Shown piece after piece: positions 7,648 to 17,841 of a stretch of DNA of 64,000 nt. The notes under the pieces are model-generated. The model did no database searches, was not told the DNA's origin, and worked only from the letters and a program-made list of their open reading frames with translations. Every line of letters starts with the position of its first letter. Within the stretch, counting starts at the first letter, position 1. The position numbers were made by a program, and so were the translations under genes. Source of the DNA: a bacterium (GTDB lineage: Bacteria > Bacillota > Bacilli > Lactobacillales > Streptococcaceae); NCBI GenBank assembly GCA_905221195.1, contig CAJNCF010000001.1:62001-126000 (forward strand), read 5' to 3'.

Positions 7648-8817
7648 ATGAAGCCAATTGACCGTTTTTCTTATCTAAAGAATAATCGGGTGTCGCAAGA
7701 TACCTCATCTCTGGTACAGTGCTACCTCCCGATTATCGGTCAGGAGGCACTGAGCCTTTATCTTTATACAATCAGTTTTTGGGATAATGGCAGAAAGGAA
7801 TACCTCTTTTCAAGTATTCTCAATCATCTCAACTTTGGGATGGATAGACTGATAAAATCCCTGAAAATCCTATCTGCTTTTAATCTCTTGACCCTCTATC
7901 AAAAAGGGGACGTTTATCAGCTAGCTATCCATGCTCCTCTCTCGAGTCAGGACTTCTTGGAACATCCTGTTTATCGCAGGCTTTTGGAGAAAAAGATTGG
8001 CGATGCAGCTGTGGAGGATTTGAAAGTTGAAAGTGCTGACGGAGAAGAAATACCTGTCTCCCTAAATCAAGTCTTTCCAGATTTGGCAGAACTGGGAAGT
8101 CAAGAAGACCTTGGTCTCAAGAAGAAAGTGGCCAACGATTTTGACTTGGACCATTTTCGTCAGCTGATGACTCGAGATGGGCTTCGTTTTGCGGATGAGC
8201 AGTCAGATGTCTTAAACCTCTTTGCTATTGCAGAGGAGAAGAAGTGGACTTGGTTTGAGACCTATCAATTGGCCAAGTCAACAGCTGTTTCCCAGGTTAT
8301 TTCAACCAAACGCATGCGGGAAAAAATTGCTCAAAAACCTGTTTCCTCTGACTTTAATCCTAAGGAAGCGACCATTATCAAAGAAGCCAAAAGTAAAACG
8401 GCCCTGCAGTTCTTAGCAGAAATCAAGCAGACACGCAAGGGAACTATTACCCAAACAGAAAGAGAACTTTTGCAACAGATGGCTGGCTTGGGCTTGCTGG
8501 ATGAAGTTATCAATATCATTCTCTTATTGACCTTTAATAAGGTAGATTCGGCAAACATCAATGAGAAATATGCCATGAAGGTAGCCAATGACTACGCCTA
8601 TCAAAAGATTCATTCGGCAGAAGAGGCAGTTCTTCGGATCCGTGAGCGAGGGCAGAAAAGTCAGGCTCAAAAAAGCAGTAACCCCAGTCCTGCCAAGTCC
8701 AATGTACCTAAGTGGAGTAATCCAGATTACAAGAATGAAACCAGCGAGGAAACTCGTCTGGAACTAGAACGTAAGAAACAAGAACTATTAGCTCGATTAG
8801 AAAAAGGAGGAGATTAG
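7648..8817 (+). CDS. dnaB: replication initiation / membrane attachment protein DnaB
   Basis: The 389-residue Firmicute DnaB is not the helicase. With DnaD and DnaI it loads the replicative helicase at oriC and during restart. The N-terminal part starts MKPIDRFSYLKNNRV; the DnaD-like region lies around residues 200-330; the tail is basic and charged. The ATG directly follows the nrdR TAA, and the gene is immediately followed by dnaI, the usual order in streptococci. Confidence 0.93.
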   Translation: MKPIDRFSYLKNNRVSQDTSSLVQCYLPIIGQEALSLYLYTISFWDNGRKEYLFSSILNHLNFGMDRLIKSLKILSAFNLLTLYQKGDVYQLAIHAPLSSQDFLEHPVYRRLLEKKIGDAAVEDLKVESADGEEIPVSLNQVFPDLAELGSQEDLGLKKKVANDFDLDHFRQLMTRDGLRFADEQSDVLNLFAIAEEKKWTWFETYQLAKSTAVSQVISTKRMREKIAQKPVSSDFNPKEATIIKEAKSKTALQFLAEIKQTRKGTITQTERELLQQMAGLGLLDEVINIILLLTFNKVDSANINEKYAMKVANDYAYQKIHSAEEAVLRIRERGQKSQAQKSSNPSPAKSNVPKWSNPDYKNETSEETRLELERKKQELLARLEKGGD

Positions 8818-9714
8818 ATGGAAAGTGTCGGAGACGTACTCAAACGTCAACCTAGCCGTTTTCATTATCAAGATTTGGTCCAGAAAATCATGAAGGACCC
8901 TGATGTTGCGGCCTTTATCCAGCAAGAATCCCTTAGTCCAGAGGAATTGAATCGCAGTATCTCCAAGTTTAATCAGTACATCACCGAGCGCGATAAGTTC
9001 CTTCGTGGTGATATGGATTATATTGCCAAAGGTTATAAGCCTATTTTGGTTATGAATCATGGCTATGCAGATGTTTCTTATGAAGAAACTCCTGAACTAA
9101 TCGCAGCGGAAAAAGAAGCGGCTATTAAGAATCGCCTCAAGTTAATCAATCTACCAGCCAGTCTCAAGAAAGCTAGTTTGGCGCAAGTTGACTTGGATGA
9201 TTTGGGACGCTTGCCAGTTTTTGAAAAGCTATTGGCCTTTGTGGAGCAATATCCAGCTATTCGAAAAGGTCTTTACCTATATGGAGACTTTGGTGTGGGT
9301 AAAAGTTTCATGGTGGCTGCCTTAGCCCATGATTTATCAGAAAAACGTGGTGTTTCCTCAACTCTCCTCCACTATCCTAGCTTTGTCATTGATGTCAAAA
9401 ATGCTATTGGTGATGGCAATGTCAAGACCTTAGTAGATGAGATTAAACTGTCTGAAGTCCTGATTTTAGATGATATTGGTGCCGAGCAATCAACAGCTTG
9501 GGTGCGGGATGAAATCCTGCAAGTCATTCTCCAATATCGGATGCAGGAAAACTTACCGACCTTTTTCACTTCCAACTTCAACTTTGAAGACTTGGAGCTG
9601 CATTTCGCTAAAGGGAAGCATGGAAATGACGAAACCTGGGAAGCCAGACGGGTCATGGAACGCATCCGTTATTTGGCTGAGGAGACTCGTTTAGAAGGAG
9701 TAAACCGTCGATGA
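8818..9714 (+). CDS. dnaI: primosomal helicase loader DnaI
   Basis: The 298-residue AAA+ helicase loader has an N-terminal domain (residues 1-120) and an ATPase domain with Walker A GDFGVGKS at about 158-165. Walker B is LILDDIGAE, and a sensor region FFTSNFNFEDLE follows. The start is adjacent to the dnaB stop behind AAAAAGGAGGAG. The last four bases overlap the nitroreductase gene. Confidence 0.95.
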   Translation: MESVGDVLKRQPSRFHYQDLVQKIMKDPDVAAFIQQESLSPEELNRSISKFNQYITERDKFLRGDMDYIAKGYKPILVMNHGYADVSYEETPELIAAEKEAAIKNRLKLINLPASLKKASLAQVDLDDLGRLPVFEKLLAFVEQYPAIRKGLYLYGDFGVGKSFMVAALAHDLSEKRGVSSTLLHYPSFVIDVKNAIGDGNVKTLVDEIKLSEVLILDDIGAEQSTAWVRDEILQVILQYRMQENLPTFFTSNFNFEDLELHFAKGKHGNDETWEARRVMERIRYLAEETRLEGVNRR

Positions 9715-10424
9715 CAGAAACGATTAAACTGATGAAAGCTCATAAGTCTGTTCGAAGATTTAAGGAGCAAGCCCTTTCTCAGGAGGACTTGACTGAAATC
9801 CTGACAGCAGCCCAAATGGCCTCGTCTTGGAAGAATTTCCAATCCTACTCTGTGATTGTGGTACGAAGTCAAGAAAAGAAAGATGCCTTGTATGAATTGG
9901 TGCCTCAAGAAGCCATTCGCCAGTCAGCTGTTTTCCTTCTCTTTGTCGGAGATTTGAACCGAGCAGAAAAGGGAGCTCAGCTTCATACTGATACATTCCA
10001 ACCTCAAGGTGTGGAAGGTCTCTTGATTAGTTCGGTCGATGCGGCTCTTGCTGGTCAAAATGCCCTGCTGGCAGCTGAAAGCTTGGGCTATGGTGGTGTC
10101 ATCATTGGCTTGGTTCGTTACAAGTCAGAAGAAGTGGCAGAACTCTTTAACCTGCCTGACTATACTTATCCTGTCTTTGGGATGGCACTAGGTCTACCAA
10201 ATGAAGAACATGAAGTCAAACCTCGCTTGCCATTGAATCAGGTGGTATTTGAGGAAGAATATCAGGAGCAAACAGTTGATGTGATTGAGGCTTATGACCG
10301 TGTACAGGCTGACTATGCTGGAGCGCGTGCAACCACAAGCTGGAGTCAGCGTCTAGCAGAACAGTTTGGTCAAGCAGAACCAAGCTCAACTAGAAAAAAT
10401 CTTGAACAGAAGAAGTTATTGTAG
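9711..10424 (+). CDS. NADPH-dependent nitroreductase (NfsA/FRP type)
   Basis: The 237-residue flavoenzyme starts MTETIKLMKAHKSVRRFKE, with the RSxRxF FMN-binding motif in the form KSVRRF. Central residues include MASSWKNFQSYSV and GGVIIGLVRY. It is in the oxygen-insensitive NADPH:FMN oxidoreductase group that reduces nitro compounds, quinones or flavins. The ATG overlaps the end of dnaI, and der follows after 13 bases, so it is expressed with these housekeeping genes. Confidence 0.88.
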   Translation: MTETIKLMKAHKSVRRFKEQALSQEDLTEILTAAQMASSWKNFQSYSVIVVRSQEKKDALYELVPQEAIRQSAVFLLFVGDLNRAEKGAQLHTDTFQPQGVEGLLISSVDAALAGQNALLAAESLGYGGVIIGLVRYKSEEVAELFNLPDYTYPVFGMALGLPNEEHEVKPRLPLNQVVFEEEYQEQTVDVIEAYDRVQADYAGARATTSWSQRLAEQFGQAEPSSTRKNLEQKKLL

Positions 10425-10437
10425 AAAGTGAGAAATT

Positions 10438-11748
10438 ATGGCCCTACCAACTATTGCCATTGTAGGACGTCCCAATGTTGGGAAATCAACCCTATTTAAT
10501 CGGATCGCTGGTGAGCGAATCTCCATTGTAGAAGATGTCGAAGGAGTGACACGTGACCGTATCTATGCGACGGGTGAGTGGCTCAATCGTTCTTTTAGCA
10601 TGATTGATACAGGAGGAATCGATGATGTCGATGCTCCGTTCATGGAACAAATCAAGCACCAGGCAGAAATTGCTATGGAAGAAGCCGATGTTATCGTCTT
10701 TGTCGTGTCTGGTAAGGAAGGGATTACCGATGCAGACGAGTACGTAGCCCGTAAGCTTTATAAGACCCACAAACCAGTTATCCTCGCAGTTAACAAGGTG
10801 GACAACCCTGAGATGCGAAATGATATCTATGATTTCTATGCCCTTGGTTTGGGTGAACCACTACCTATCTCATCTGTACATGGTATCGGTACAGGGGATG
10901 TGCTAGACGCTATCGTAGAAAATCTTCCAAATGAATACGAAGAAGAAAATCCAGATGTCATTAAGTTTAGCCTGATTGGTCGTCCAAACGTCGGGAAATC
11001 AAGTTTGATCAATGCTATCTTGGGAGAAGACCGTGTCATTGCCAGTCCAGTTGCTGGAACAACGCGTGACGCCATTGATACCCACTTTACAGATACAGAT
11101 GGCCAAGAGTTTACCATGATTGATACGGCTGGTATGCGTAAGTCTGGTAAGGTTTATGAAAATACTGAGAAATACTCTGTTATGCGTGCCATGCGTGCTA
11201 TTGACCGCTCGGATGTGGTCTTGATGGTTATCAATGCGGAAGAAGGTATCCGTGAATACGACAAGCGTATCGCAGGATTTGCCCATGAAGCTGGTAAAGG
11301 AATGATTATCGTGGTCAACAAGTGGGATACGCTTGAAAAAGACAATCACACCATGAAAAACTGGGAAGAAGATATTCGTGAGCAGTTCCAATACCTGCCT
11401 TACGCACCGATTATCTTTGTATCAGCCTTGACCAAGCAACGTCTCCACAAACTTCCTGAGATGATTAAGCAAATCAGCGAAAGTCAAAACACACGTATCC
11501 CATCAGCTGTCTTGAACGATGTGATTATGGATGCTATTGCCATTAACCCAACACCGACAGACAAAGGAAAACGACTTAAGATTTTCTATGCGACCCAAGT
11601 GGCAACCAAACCACCAACCTTTGTTATCTTTGTAAACGAAGAAGAACTTATGCACTTTTCTTACCTGCGTTTCTTGGAAAATCAAATCCGTAAGGCCTTT
11701 GTCTTTGAAGGAACACCGATCCATCTCATCGCAAGAAAACGTAAATAA
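10438..11748 (+). CDS. der: ribosome biogenesis GTPase Der (EngA)
   Basis: The 436-residue protein has two GTPase domains in tandem, with G1 motifs GRPNVGKST (residue 9 on) and GRPNVGKSS (about 181 on). Each has DTGG/DTAG and NKVD/NKWD motifs, and a C-terminal KH-like domain follows. Der acts in assembly of the 50S subunit. The last 77 bases and the terminator are copied again about 506 bases downstream, as part of a local duplication. Confidence 0.97.
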
Positions 11749-11756
11749 AAAAGTAG

Positions 11757-11785
11757 AATCTGGAATGACATTTCCAGATTTTTTT
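11757..11785 (+). terminator. terminator after der
   Basis: AATCTGGAA and TTTCCAGATT pair around TGACA and are followed by a T run. An identical copy lies at 12263-12291. Confidence 0.88.
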
Positions 11786-11831
11786 GATAGAATGAAGGTA
11801 AAGAAAACGCTAACAAAGAGAGGTGTCGATA

Positions 11832-12170
11832 ATGAAACTGTCGTTTAATCAATTGATACTCTTATTTCCTTGTTTTTATTTTTTCTATTGGATAGACAAT
11901 GCTGATAGAAACAGTAAGTTTTTCCCCATCATTTACTATTTCTACTGGATTTATTTTTCCCTTTTAGCTCTGTTTAGTCTGGATCTGACAATTTTTTCAT
12001 TCTTATTTTTCCCTCTTGTTCTCAAACATGTATCAGATATGAGTGCTTGGGGTGTTTGGTTGCTGTTGATAGTCCTATCTCTAGGCAGTGACTGGCTAGA
12101 CTACATCTTCTTCAAAAAAATGTTTCGTTTGAGACGGGAACTAGGGAAGTCTAAAGGCGGAAGGCATTGA
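11832..12170 (+). CDS. small membrane protein, copy 1 of a duplicated gene
   Basis: The 112-residue protein has about three hydrophobic segments rich in phenylalanine and tyrosine, then a basic tail (KKMFRLRRELGKSKGGRH). I do not recognise the family. The ATG at 11832 follows AGAGAGGTGTCGATA; an in-frame GTG nine bases earlier is possible. It lies behind the der terminator and is followed by a broken paralogue. There is no catalytic motif; a role in the membrane is all the sequence supports. Confidence 0.75.
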   Translation: MKLSFNQLILLFPCFYFFYWIDNADRNSKFFPIIYYFYWIYFSLLALFSLDLTIFSFLFFPLVLKHVSDMSAWGVWLLLIVLSLGSDWLDYIFFKKMFRLRRELGKSKGGRH

Positions 12171-12262
12171 TTTATACTCTTGGAAAATCAAATCCGCAAG
12201 GCCTTTGTTTTTGAGGGAACGCCAATCCATCTCATCGCAAGAAAACGTAAATAAAAAAGTAG

Positions 12263-12291
12263 AATCTGGAATGACATTTCCAGATTTTTTT
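12263..12291 (+). terminator. duplicated copy of the der terminator
   Basis: Same stem as the hairpin at 11757-11785, carried by the tandem duplication. Confidence 0.85.
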
Positions 12292-12337
12292 GATAGAATG
12301 AAGTTGAAGAAAACGCTATCAAAAAGAGGTGTTGATG

Positions 12338-12673
12338 ATGGAACATTTGTTTAAATTGTTAATCTTATTACCCTGTTTTTACTTTTTCAGCTAGATTGAA
12401 AAGGCCGACAGAGATAGTAGATTTTTCCCAATTTTTTATTATTTTTACTGGATTTACATCACCCTCTATGCTCTTTTTAGCCTTGCTTGGACAGTTTTTT
12501 CAGTCCTATTTTTCAATATCCTATTGAGAAATGTGGCAGACATCAAGTCCTGGGGCATTTGGCTATTATTACTACTTATTGCTTTTTCCAGTTCTTGGTT
12601 AACCTATATCTTTTTCAAAAAAATGCTTAGACTAAGAAAGGAGTTAGGAAAGTCTAAGAGTGGAAGACATTGA
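12338..12673 (+). pseudogene. small membrane protein, copy 2, interrupted by an in-frame TAG
   Basis: The frame matches copy 1 throughout (111 codons, one fewer near the start). It carries a TAG at 12392-12394 where copy 1 has the TGG of FYWIDNA. After that codon the frame stays open to the expected TGA and keeps the FYYFYWIY and FFKKMLRLRKELGKSKSGRH segments, so it looks like a recent single-base nonsense change. The ribosome site AAAAGAGGTGTTGATG is kept. A sequencing error at this one base cannot be excluded. Confidence 0.85.
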
Positions 12674-12705
12674 TTTATATGGTTTTTATTGATAGGAGGT
12701 AGCTT

Positions 12706-12993
12706 ATGGAACATCTAAAATCATTTATTACACGCTATTCTAAGGTCTATATTGGTTTAGTTCTGTTGATCTGGATTGCTTTCTTCTTTCTTCCTTGGGG
12801 CAGTCCGATTCTGGGGGGAAAGATTGACCTCTTCAGCATACAGAAAGTCTTGCTAGTTTTTGGAATTCTGTCGATTTTGATGGCCTTGCTGTCCAAGAAA
12901 GTCAGTCTCTTTGTTTTTGGATTGATCTGCTGTTTTTCTCTTTGGATTAATCTATTTATCCTATTTGCGATTTTGCCGATTTTTGGCAATTAA
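12706..12993 (+). CDS. small hydrophobic membrane protein
   Basis: The 95-residue protein has three hydrophobic segments (about residues 15-30, 47-62 and 66-93) joined by short basic loops. The first 12 residues (MEHLKSFITRYS) are polar. The ATG follows the strong ribosome site GATAGGAGGTAGCTT. The family is unknown to me. The gene stands between the duplicated membrane genes and secA and ends at a terminator. It shares only the start MEH and a general composition with copy 2, so I do not call it a third copy. Confidence 0.72.
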   Translation: MEHLKSFITRYSKVYIGLVLLIWIAFFFLPWGSPILGGKIDLFSIQKVLLVFGILSILMALLSKKVSLFVFGLICCFSLWINLFILFAILPIFGN

Positions 12994-13007
12994 AGTATCA
13001 TAAAAGT

Positions 13008-13044
13008 CAGAGAGGTTAGCTTGGAAACTAGCCTCTTTTTCCTT
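13008..13044 (+). terminator. terminator before secA
   Basis: GAGGTTAG and CTAGCCTC pair with one mismatch around about eight bases, followed by TTTTT. Confidence 0.75.
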
Positions 13045-13064
13045 TTCAAAATGGGGATTCTTCC

Positions 13065-13093
13065 TTGAAAATAATCAGTAATTGTGCTAAAAT
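13065..13093 (+). promoter_or_regulatory. promoter of secA
   Basis: TTGAAA (13065-13070), a 17-base spacer and TAAAAT (13088-13093), preceded by TGC as an extended -10. Confidence 0.8.
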
Positions 13094-13138
13094 TAAAAGA
13101 ACATTCTAAAATATTCGGAATTTAAAGTAAGGAAAAAC

Positions 13139-15652
13139 ATGGCTAATATTTTAAAAACAATTATCGAAAATGATAAAGGAGAAATCCGTCGTCTGGAAAA
13201 GATGGCTGATAAGGTTTTCAAATACGAAGACCAAATGGCTGCTTTGACTGACGACCAACTAAAAGCAAAAACAGTTGAATTTAAAGAACGTTATCAAAAT
13301 GGAGAATCACTGGATTCATTGCTTTATGAAGCATTTGCGGTTGTCCGTGAGGGTGCCAAACGTGTCCTAGGTCTCTTCCCATATAAGGTTCAGGTCATGG
13401 GAGGAATCGTTCTTCACCATGGTGACGTGCCAGAGATGCGTACAGGGGAAGGGAAAACCTTGACTGCGACTATGCCAGTATACCTCAATGCCCTTTCAGG
13501 TAAAGGGGTTCACGTAGTTACGGTCAATGAATACCTATCAGAACGTGACGCGACTGAGATGGGTGAATTGTACTCATGGCTTGGTTTGTCAGTAGGGATT
13601 AACTTGGCTGCCAAATCTCCAATGGAGAAAAAAGAAGCCTATGAGTGTGATATTACTTACTCAACCAACTCAGAAATCGGATTTGACTACCTTCGTGACA
13701 ACATGGTCGTTCGTGCTGAAAACATGGTACAACGTCCGCTTAACTATGCCTTGGTCGATGAGGTTGACTCTATTTTGATTGACGAGGCCCGTACACCATT
13801 GATCGTATCAGGTGCTAATGCGGTCGAAACCAGTCAGCTCTACCATATGGCAGACCACTATGTAAAATCTTTGGACAAAGACGACTACATCATCGATGTG
13901 CAGTCTAAGACTATTGGTTTGTCTGATTCAGGGATTGACAAGGCTGAAAGCTACTTCAAACTTGAAAATCTCTATGACATCGAAAACGTAGCTCTGACTC
14001 ACTTTATCGATAACGCCCTTCGTGCCAACTACATCATGCTTCTCGATATTGACTATGTGGTAAGCGAAGAGCAAGAAATCTTGATTGTCGACCAATTTAC
14101 AGGTCGTACTATGGAAGGTCGTCGTTATTCTGATGGCTTGCACCAAGCCATTGAAGCTAAAGAAGGTGTGCCAATCCAAGATGAAACCAAGACATCTGCC
14201 TCAATCACTTACCAAAACCTCTTCCGTATGTACAAGAAATTGTCTGGTATGACGGGTACAGGTAAGACTGAGGAAGAAGAATTCCGTGAAATTTACAACA
14301 TTCGTGTTATTCCAATCCCAACAAACCGTCCTGTCCAACGTATTGACCACTCGGACCTTCTTTATGCAAGTATCGAGGCTAAGTTTAAGGCGGTTGTCGA
14401 AGATGTTAAGGCTCGTTACCAAAAAGGTCAGCCTGTCTTGGTTGGTACAGTAGCGGTTGAAACTAGTGACTACATTTCTAAGAAATTGGTCGCAGCTGGT
14501 GTTCCTCACGAAGTCTTGAATGCCAAAAACCACTATAAAGAAGCCCAAATCATCATGAATGCTGGTCAACGTGGTGCCGTTACCATCGCAACCAACATGG
14601 CCGGTCGTGGTACTGACATCAAGCTTGGTGAAGGGGTTCGCGAATTGGGTGGACTTTGTGTGATTGGTACAGAACGCCATGAAAGCCGTCGTATCGATAA
14701 CCAGCTTCGTGGACGTTCAGGTCGTCAAGGAGACCCAGGTGAGTCACAATTCTACCTATCCCTTGAAGATGATTTGATGAAACGTTTTGGTTCTGAACGC
14801 TTGAAAGGAATCTTTGAACGTCTCAACATGTCTGAAGAGGCGATTGAGTCTCGTATGTTGACACGTCAGGTTGAAGCAGCGCAAAAACGTGTCGAAGGAA
14901 ATAACTACGATACCCGTAAACAAGTCCTTCAATATGACGATGTCATGCGTGAACAACGTGAGATTATCTATGCTCAACGTTACGATGTCATCACTGCAGA
15001 CCGTGATTTGGCACCTGAAATTCAGGCTATGATCAAACGTACGATTGAACGTGTTGTGGATGGTCATGCGCGTGCCAAACAAGATGAAAAACTAGAAGCA
15101 ATTTTGAACTTTGCTAAGTACAACTTGCTTCCTGAAGATTCAATTTCAATCGAAGACTTGTCAGGCTTGTCTGATAAGGCCATTAAGGAAGAGCTCTTCC
15201 AACGTGCCTTGCAAGTTTACGATAGTCAGGTTTCAAAACTACGCGATGAAGAAGCAGTCAAAGAATTCCAAAAAGTTTTGATTCTACGAGTGGTAGATAA
15301 CAAGTGGACAGATCATATCGATGCCCTTGATCAATTGCGTAATGCGGTTGGACTTCGTGGCTATGCTCAGAACAACCCTGTTGTTGAGTATCAGGCGGAA
15401 GGTTTCCGTATGTTTAATGATATGATTGGTTCGATTGAGTTTGATGTGACACGTTTGATGATGAAAGCACAAATTCATGAACAAGAAAGACCACAAGCAG
15501 AACACCATATCAGTACAACAGCGACTCGCAATATCGCTGCCCACCAGGCAAATATGCCAGAAGATTTGGATTTGAGCCAGATTGGACGGAATGAACTTTG
15601 CCCATGTGGTTCTGGTAAGAAGTTTAAAAACTGTCACGGTAAAAGACAATAA
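13139..15652 (+). CDS. secA: preprotein translocase ATPase SecA
   Basis: The 837-residue motor drives preproteins through SecYEG. Visible features are Walker A MRTGEGKT near residue 100, the [11 protein letters not shown]alker B, the helicase-like [10 protein letters not shown] and [11 protein letters not shown] motifs, and a C-terminal zinc finger ([13 protein letters not shown]). The length fits Firmicute SecA1. It is the housekeeping copy. AGTAAGGAAAAAC precedes the ATG. Confidence 0.98.
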   Translation: MANILKTIIENDKGEIRRLEKMADKVFKYEDQMAALTDDQLKAKTVEFKERYQNGESLDSLLYEAFAVVREGAKRVLGLFPYKVQVMGGIVLHHGDVPEMRTGEGKTLTATMPVYLNALSGKGVHVVTVNEYLSERDATEMGELYSWLGLSVGINLAAKSPMEKKEAYECDITYSTNSEIGFDYLRDNMVVRAENMVQRPLNYALVDEVDSILIDEARTPLIVSGANAVETSQLYHMADHYVKSLDKDDYIIDVQSKTIGLSDSGIDKAESYFKLENLYDIENVALTHFIDNALRANYIMLLDIDYVVSEEQEILIVDQFTGRTMEGRRYSDGLHQAIEAKEGVPIQDETKTSASITYQNLFRMYKKLSGMTGTGKTEEEEFREIYNIRVIPIPTNRPVQRIDHSDLLYASIEAKFKAVVEDVKARYQKGQPVLVGTVAVETSDYISKKLVAAGVPHEVLNAKNHYKEAQIIMNAGQRGAVTIATNMAGRGTDIKLGEGVRELGGLCVIGTERHESRRIDNQLRGRSGRQGDPGESQFYLSLEDDLMKRFGSERLKGIFERLNMSEEAIESRMLTRQVEAAQKRVEGNNYDTRKQVLQYDDVMREQREIIYAQRYDVITADRDLAPEIQAMIKRTIERVVDGHARAKQDEKLEAILNFAKYNLLPEDSISIEDLSGLSDKAIKEELFQRALQVYDSQVSKLRDEEAVKEFQKVLILRVVDNKWTDHIDALDQLRNAVGLRGYAQNNPVVEYQAEGFRMFNDMIGSIEFDVTRLMMKAQIHEQERPQAEHHISTTATRNIAAHQANMPEDLDLSQIGRNELCPCGSGKKFKNCHGKRQ

Positions 15653-15670
15653 AATGAGATAGTTTAGAGG

Positions 15671-15716
15671 CGGATACCTTGTGAAAAGTAAATTTTTACT
15701 TGGTATCCGTTTGCTT
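15671..15716 (+). terminator. long hairpin between secA and aroG
   Basis: CGGATACC (15671-15678) pairs with GGTATCCG (15702-15709), enclosing AAGTAAA/TTTACTT. A weak T-rich tail follows. It ends only a few bases before the ribosome site of the first DAHP synthase gene, so it may act as a partial terminator. Confidence 0.65.
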
Positions 15717-15732
15717 TATAAGGAGATGAGTT

Positions 15733-16764
15733 ATGGTATTTACAGCAAAAAGTCCTAAAATTAATATTGAAGAAGTTCGTGCCTTATCAAAATTGGAAGG
15801 CCAAGCTTTGGAGAGAAAATCACAGCGCGATCAAGAGCTAGAAGCCATTATACGTGGAGAAGACCAACGGATTCTCTTGGTAATCGGGCCATGCTCATCT
15901 GACAATGAAGAAGCTGTTCTTGAGTACGCTAAGCGTTTGGCAACTCTACAAGAAGAAGTGGCAGACCGTATCTTTATGGTTATGCGTGTTTATACAGCCA
16001 AACCTCGTACCAATGGAGATGGTTATAAGGGCTTGATTCACCAGCCTAACACGGCAGAAGCGCCTAGTCTTATCAACGGAATCAAAGCAGTTCGCCATCT
16101 TCATTATCGTGTCATCACAGAAACAGGCATGACGACAGCTGATGAAATGCTTTATCCTGAAAATCTTCCGCTTGTGGATGATTTGATTTCTTACATGGCG
16201 GTTGGTGCCCGTTCAGTTGAAGACCAGCAACACCGCTTTGTGGCAAGTGGGGCAGATTTCGCGACTGGCTTTAAAAATCCAACATCTGGAAATCTCAATG
16301 TCATGTTTAATGGGATTTATGCTGCTCAAAATAAACAAAGCTTCCTTTTCCTAGGAAAAGAAGTGGAAACAACTGGGAACCCGCTTTCGCATGCCATTCT
16401 TCGTGGAGCGACCAATGAGTATGGTAAGAATATTCCCAACTACTACTATGATAATTTGATGGATACCATTGCCCAGTATGAGAAGATGGGCTTGGAAAAT
16501 CCCTTTATCATCGTGGATACCAATCATGACAACTCTGGTAAGCAATACATGGACCAGATTCGAATTGTCCGCCAGACCTTGATTAACCGTGATTGGAATG
16601 AGAAAATCAAGCAGTACGTTCGTGGCTTTATGATTGAGTCTTATCTAGAAGACGGCCGTCAAAACGAACCGGAAGTATTTGGCAAGTCTATCACAGATCC
16701 TTGCCTTGGCTGGGAAAATACGGAAGCTCTTGTCAGAGAAATCTACCAAACGTTAGGAGAATAA
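15733..16764 (+). CDS. aroG: class I DAHP synthase, copy 1
   Basis: The 343-residue enzyme joins phosphoenolpyruvate and erythrose 4-phosphate in the first step of aromatic amino acid synthesis. Family motifs include [44 protein letters not shown] and the metal-binding [25 protein letters not shown] precedes the ATG. The next gene encodes a close paralogue one base after the stop, so the two are cotranscribed. Confidence 0.93.
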   Translation: MVFTAKSPKINIEEVRALSKLEGQALERKSQRDQELEAIIRGEDQRILLVIGPCSSDNEEAVLEYAKRLATLQEEVADRIFMVMRVYTAKPRTNGDGYKGLIHQPNTAEAPSLINGIKAVRHLHYRVITETGMTTADEMLYPENLPLVDDLISYMAVGARSVEDQQHRFVASGADFATGFKNPTSGNLNVMFNGIYAAQNKQSFLFLGKEVETTGNPLSHAILRGATNEYGKNIPNYYYDNLMDTIAQYEKMGLENPFIIVDTNHDNSGKQYMDQIRIVRQTLINRDWNEKIKQYVRGFMIESYLEDGRQNEPEVFGKSITDPCLGWENTEALVREIYQTLGE

Positions 16765-16765
16765 G

Positions 16766-17797
16766 ATGGCATTTATTGAAAAAGGTCAAGAAATCGATAT
16801 TGAAGCAATCAAGGCAGAAACCCAATTGTCTGCGGAAGCCTTGCGCCTAAAGGAGCGTCGTGATAGAGAAATGGCAGACATTATTTCAGGAGAAGATGAC
16901 CGTATCCTTTTGGTGATTGGTCCTTGCTCTTCTGATAATGAAGAGGCTGTCTTGGAATATGCCCGTCGTTTATCTGCCTTGCAAAAGAAGGTGGCGGACA
17001 AGATTTTCATGGTTATGCGTGTTTATACAGCTAAACCTCGCACCAACGGAGACGGCTATAAAGGTTTGGTTCACCAGCCAGATACTTCTAAGGCTCCGAG
17101 TCTAATCAACGGCTTGCAGGCTGTGCGCCAGTTGCACTACCGCGTGATTACAGAGACTGGTTTGACAACGGCAGATGAGATGCTTTATCCGTCAAATCTG
17201 GTCTTGGTAGATGATTTGGTCAGCTACCATGCTGTTGGGGCTCGTTCTGTGGAAGACCAAGAGCACCGCTTTGTGGCCTCAGGGATTGATGCACCAGTGG
17301 GGATGAAAAATCCAACCTCAGGAAATCTTGGGGTCATGTTTAACGGTATCTATGCCGCTCAGAACAAACAGACCTTCCTCTTCCATGGTCAAGAAGTTGA
17401 GACTTCAGGAAATCCTTTGGCCCACGTTATCCTCCGTGGAGCAGTCAATGAATATGGGAAAAATGAGCCTAATTTTTACTACGAAACTCTGCTAAATGCC
17501 ATTGAACGTTATGAGACAATGGGACTTGAAAATCCTTTTATTCTCATCGATACCAACCATGATAACTCAGGCAAGCAATATATGGAGCAGATTCGAGTGG
17601 TTCGTAAGACCTTGCAAAATCGTGATTGGAATGAGAAAATCAAAAAGACAGTTCGAGGCTTTATGATTGAATCCTACCTAGCAGATGGTCGTCAAAACCA
17701 ACCAGAGGTCTTTGGATGTTCCATTACTGACCCTTGCCTAGGTTGGGAAAATACAGAGGCTTTGGTAGAAGAGATTTATGCTACCTTGACAAAATAA
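16766..17797 (+). CDS. aroG: class I DAHP synthase, copy 2
   Basis: This is a second 343-residue DAHP synthase, the same length as its neighbour and clearly a tandem paralogue ([47 protein letters not shown]). The ATG lies one base after the first gene's TAA. Two copies may give different feedback control by phenylalanine or tyrosine, as in other bacteria; the sequence alone does not say which. Confidence 0.93.
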   Translation: MAFIEKGQEIDIEAIKAETQLSAEALRLKERRDREMADIISGEDDRILLVIGPCSSDNEEAVLEYARRLSALQKKVADKIFMVMRVYTAKPRTNGDGYKGLVHQPDTSKAPSLINGLQAVRQLHYRVITETGLTTADEMLYPSNLVLVDDLVSYHAVGARSVEDQEHRFVASGIDAPVGMKNPTSGNLGVMFNGIYAAQNKQTFLFHGQEVETSGNPLAHVILRGAVNEYGKNEPNFYYETLLNAIERYETMGLENPFILIDTNHDNSGKQYMEQIRVVRKTLQNRDWNEKIKKTVRGFMIESYLADGRQNQPEVFGCSITDPCLGWENTEALVEEIYATLTK

Positions 17798-17800
17798 GTG

Positions 17801-17835
17801 AAAAGGATGGAGTTGGGGAATCTCAACTCCTTTTG
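17801..17835 (+). promoter_or_regulatory. hairpin between ribosome site and start codon of acpS
   Basis: AAAAGGA (17801-17807) is followed by a perfect 7-bp hairpin (GGAGTTG 17809-17815, CAACTCC 17824-17830), then TTTTG and the ATG at 17836. Unfolded, the ribosome site is too far from the start. With the hairpin folded, the effective spacing is about 6 bases. The stem plus TTTT could also be a weak terminator. Confidence 0.5.
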
Positions 17836-17841
17836 ATGAGA

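Larger units (their letters stand above)
11672..12679 (+). repeat. tandem duplication of der tail, terminator and small membrane gene
   Basis: The stretch 11672-12175 and the stretch 12178-12679 are diverged copies lying head to tail. Each holds the end of der, the same terminator hairpin, a short leader and a gene for a 111-112 residue membrane protein. Copy 2 begins where copy 1 ends. The membrane gene is more diverged than the der-tail part, which is nearly identical. Confidence 0.9.

Noticed and set aside
12706-12993. Third copy of the duplicated membrane gene
   Set aside because: Apart from the first residues and general hydrophobicity it does not share the FYYFYW or KELGKSK segments of the other two.
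14201-14680. Minus-strand frame of 159 codons opposite secA
   Set aside because: Antisense shadow of a highly conserved gene with strong codon bias; no start signals.
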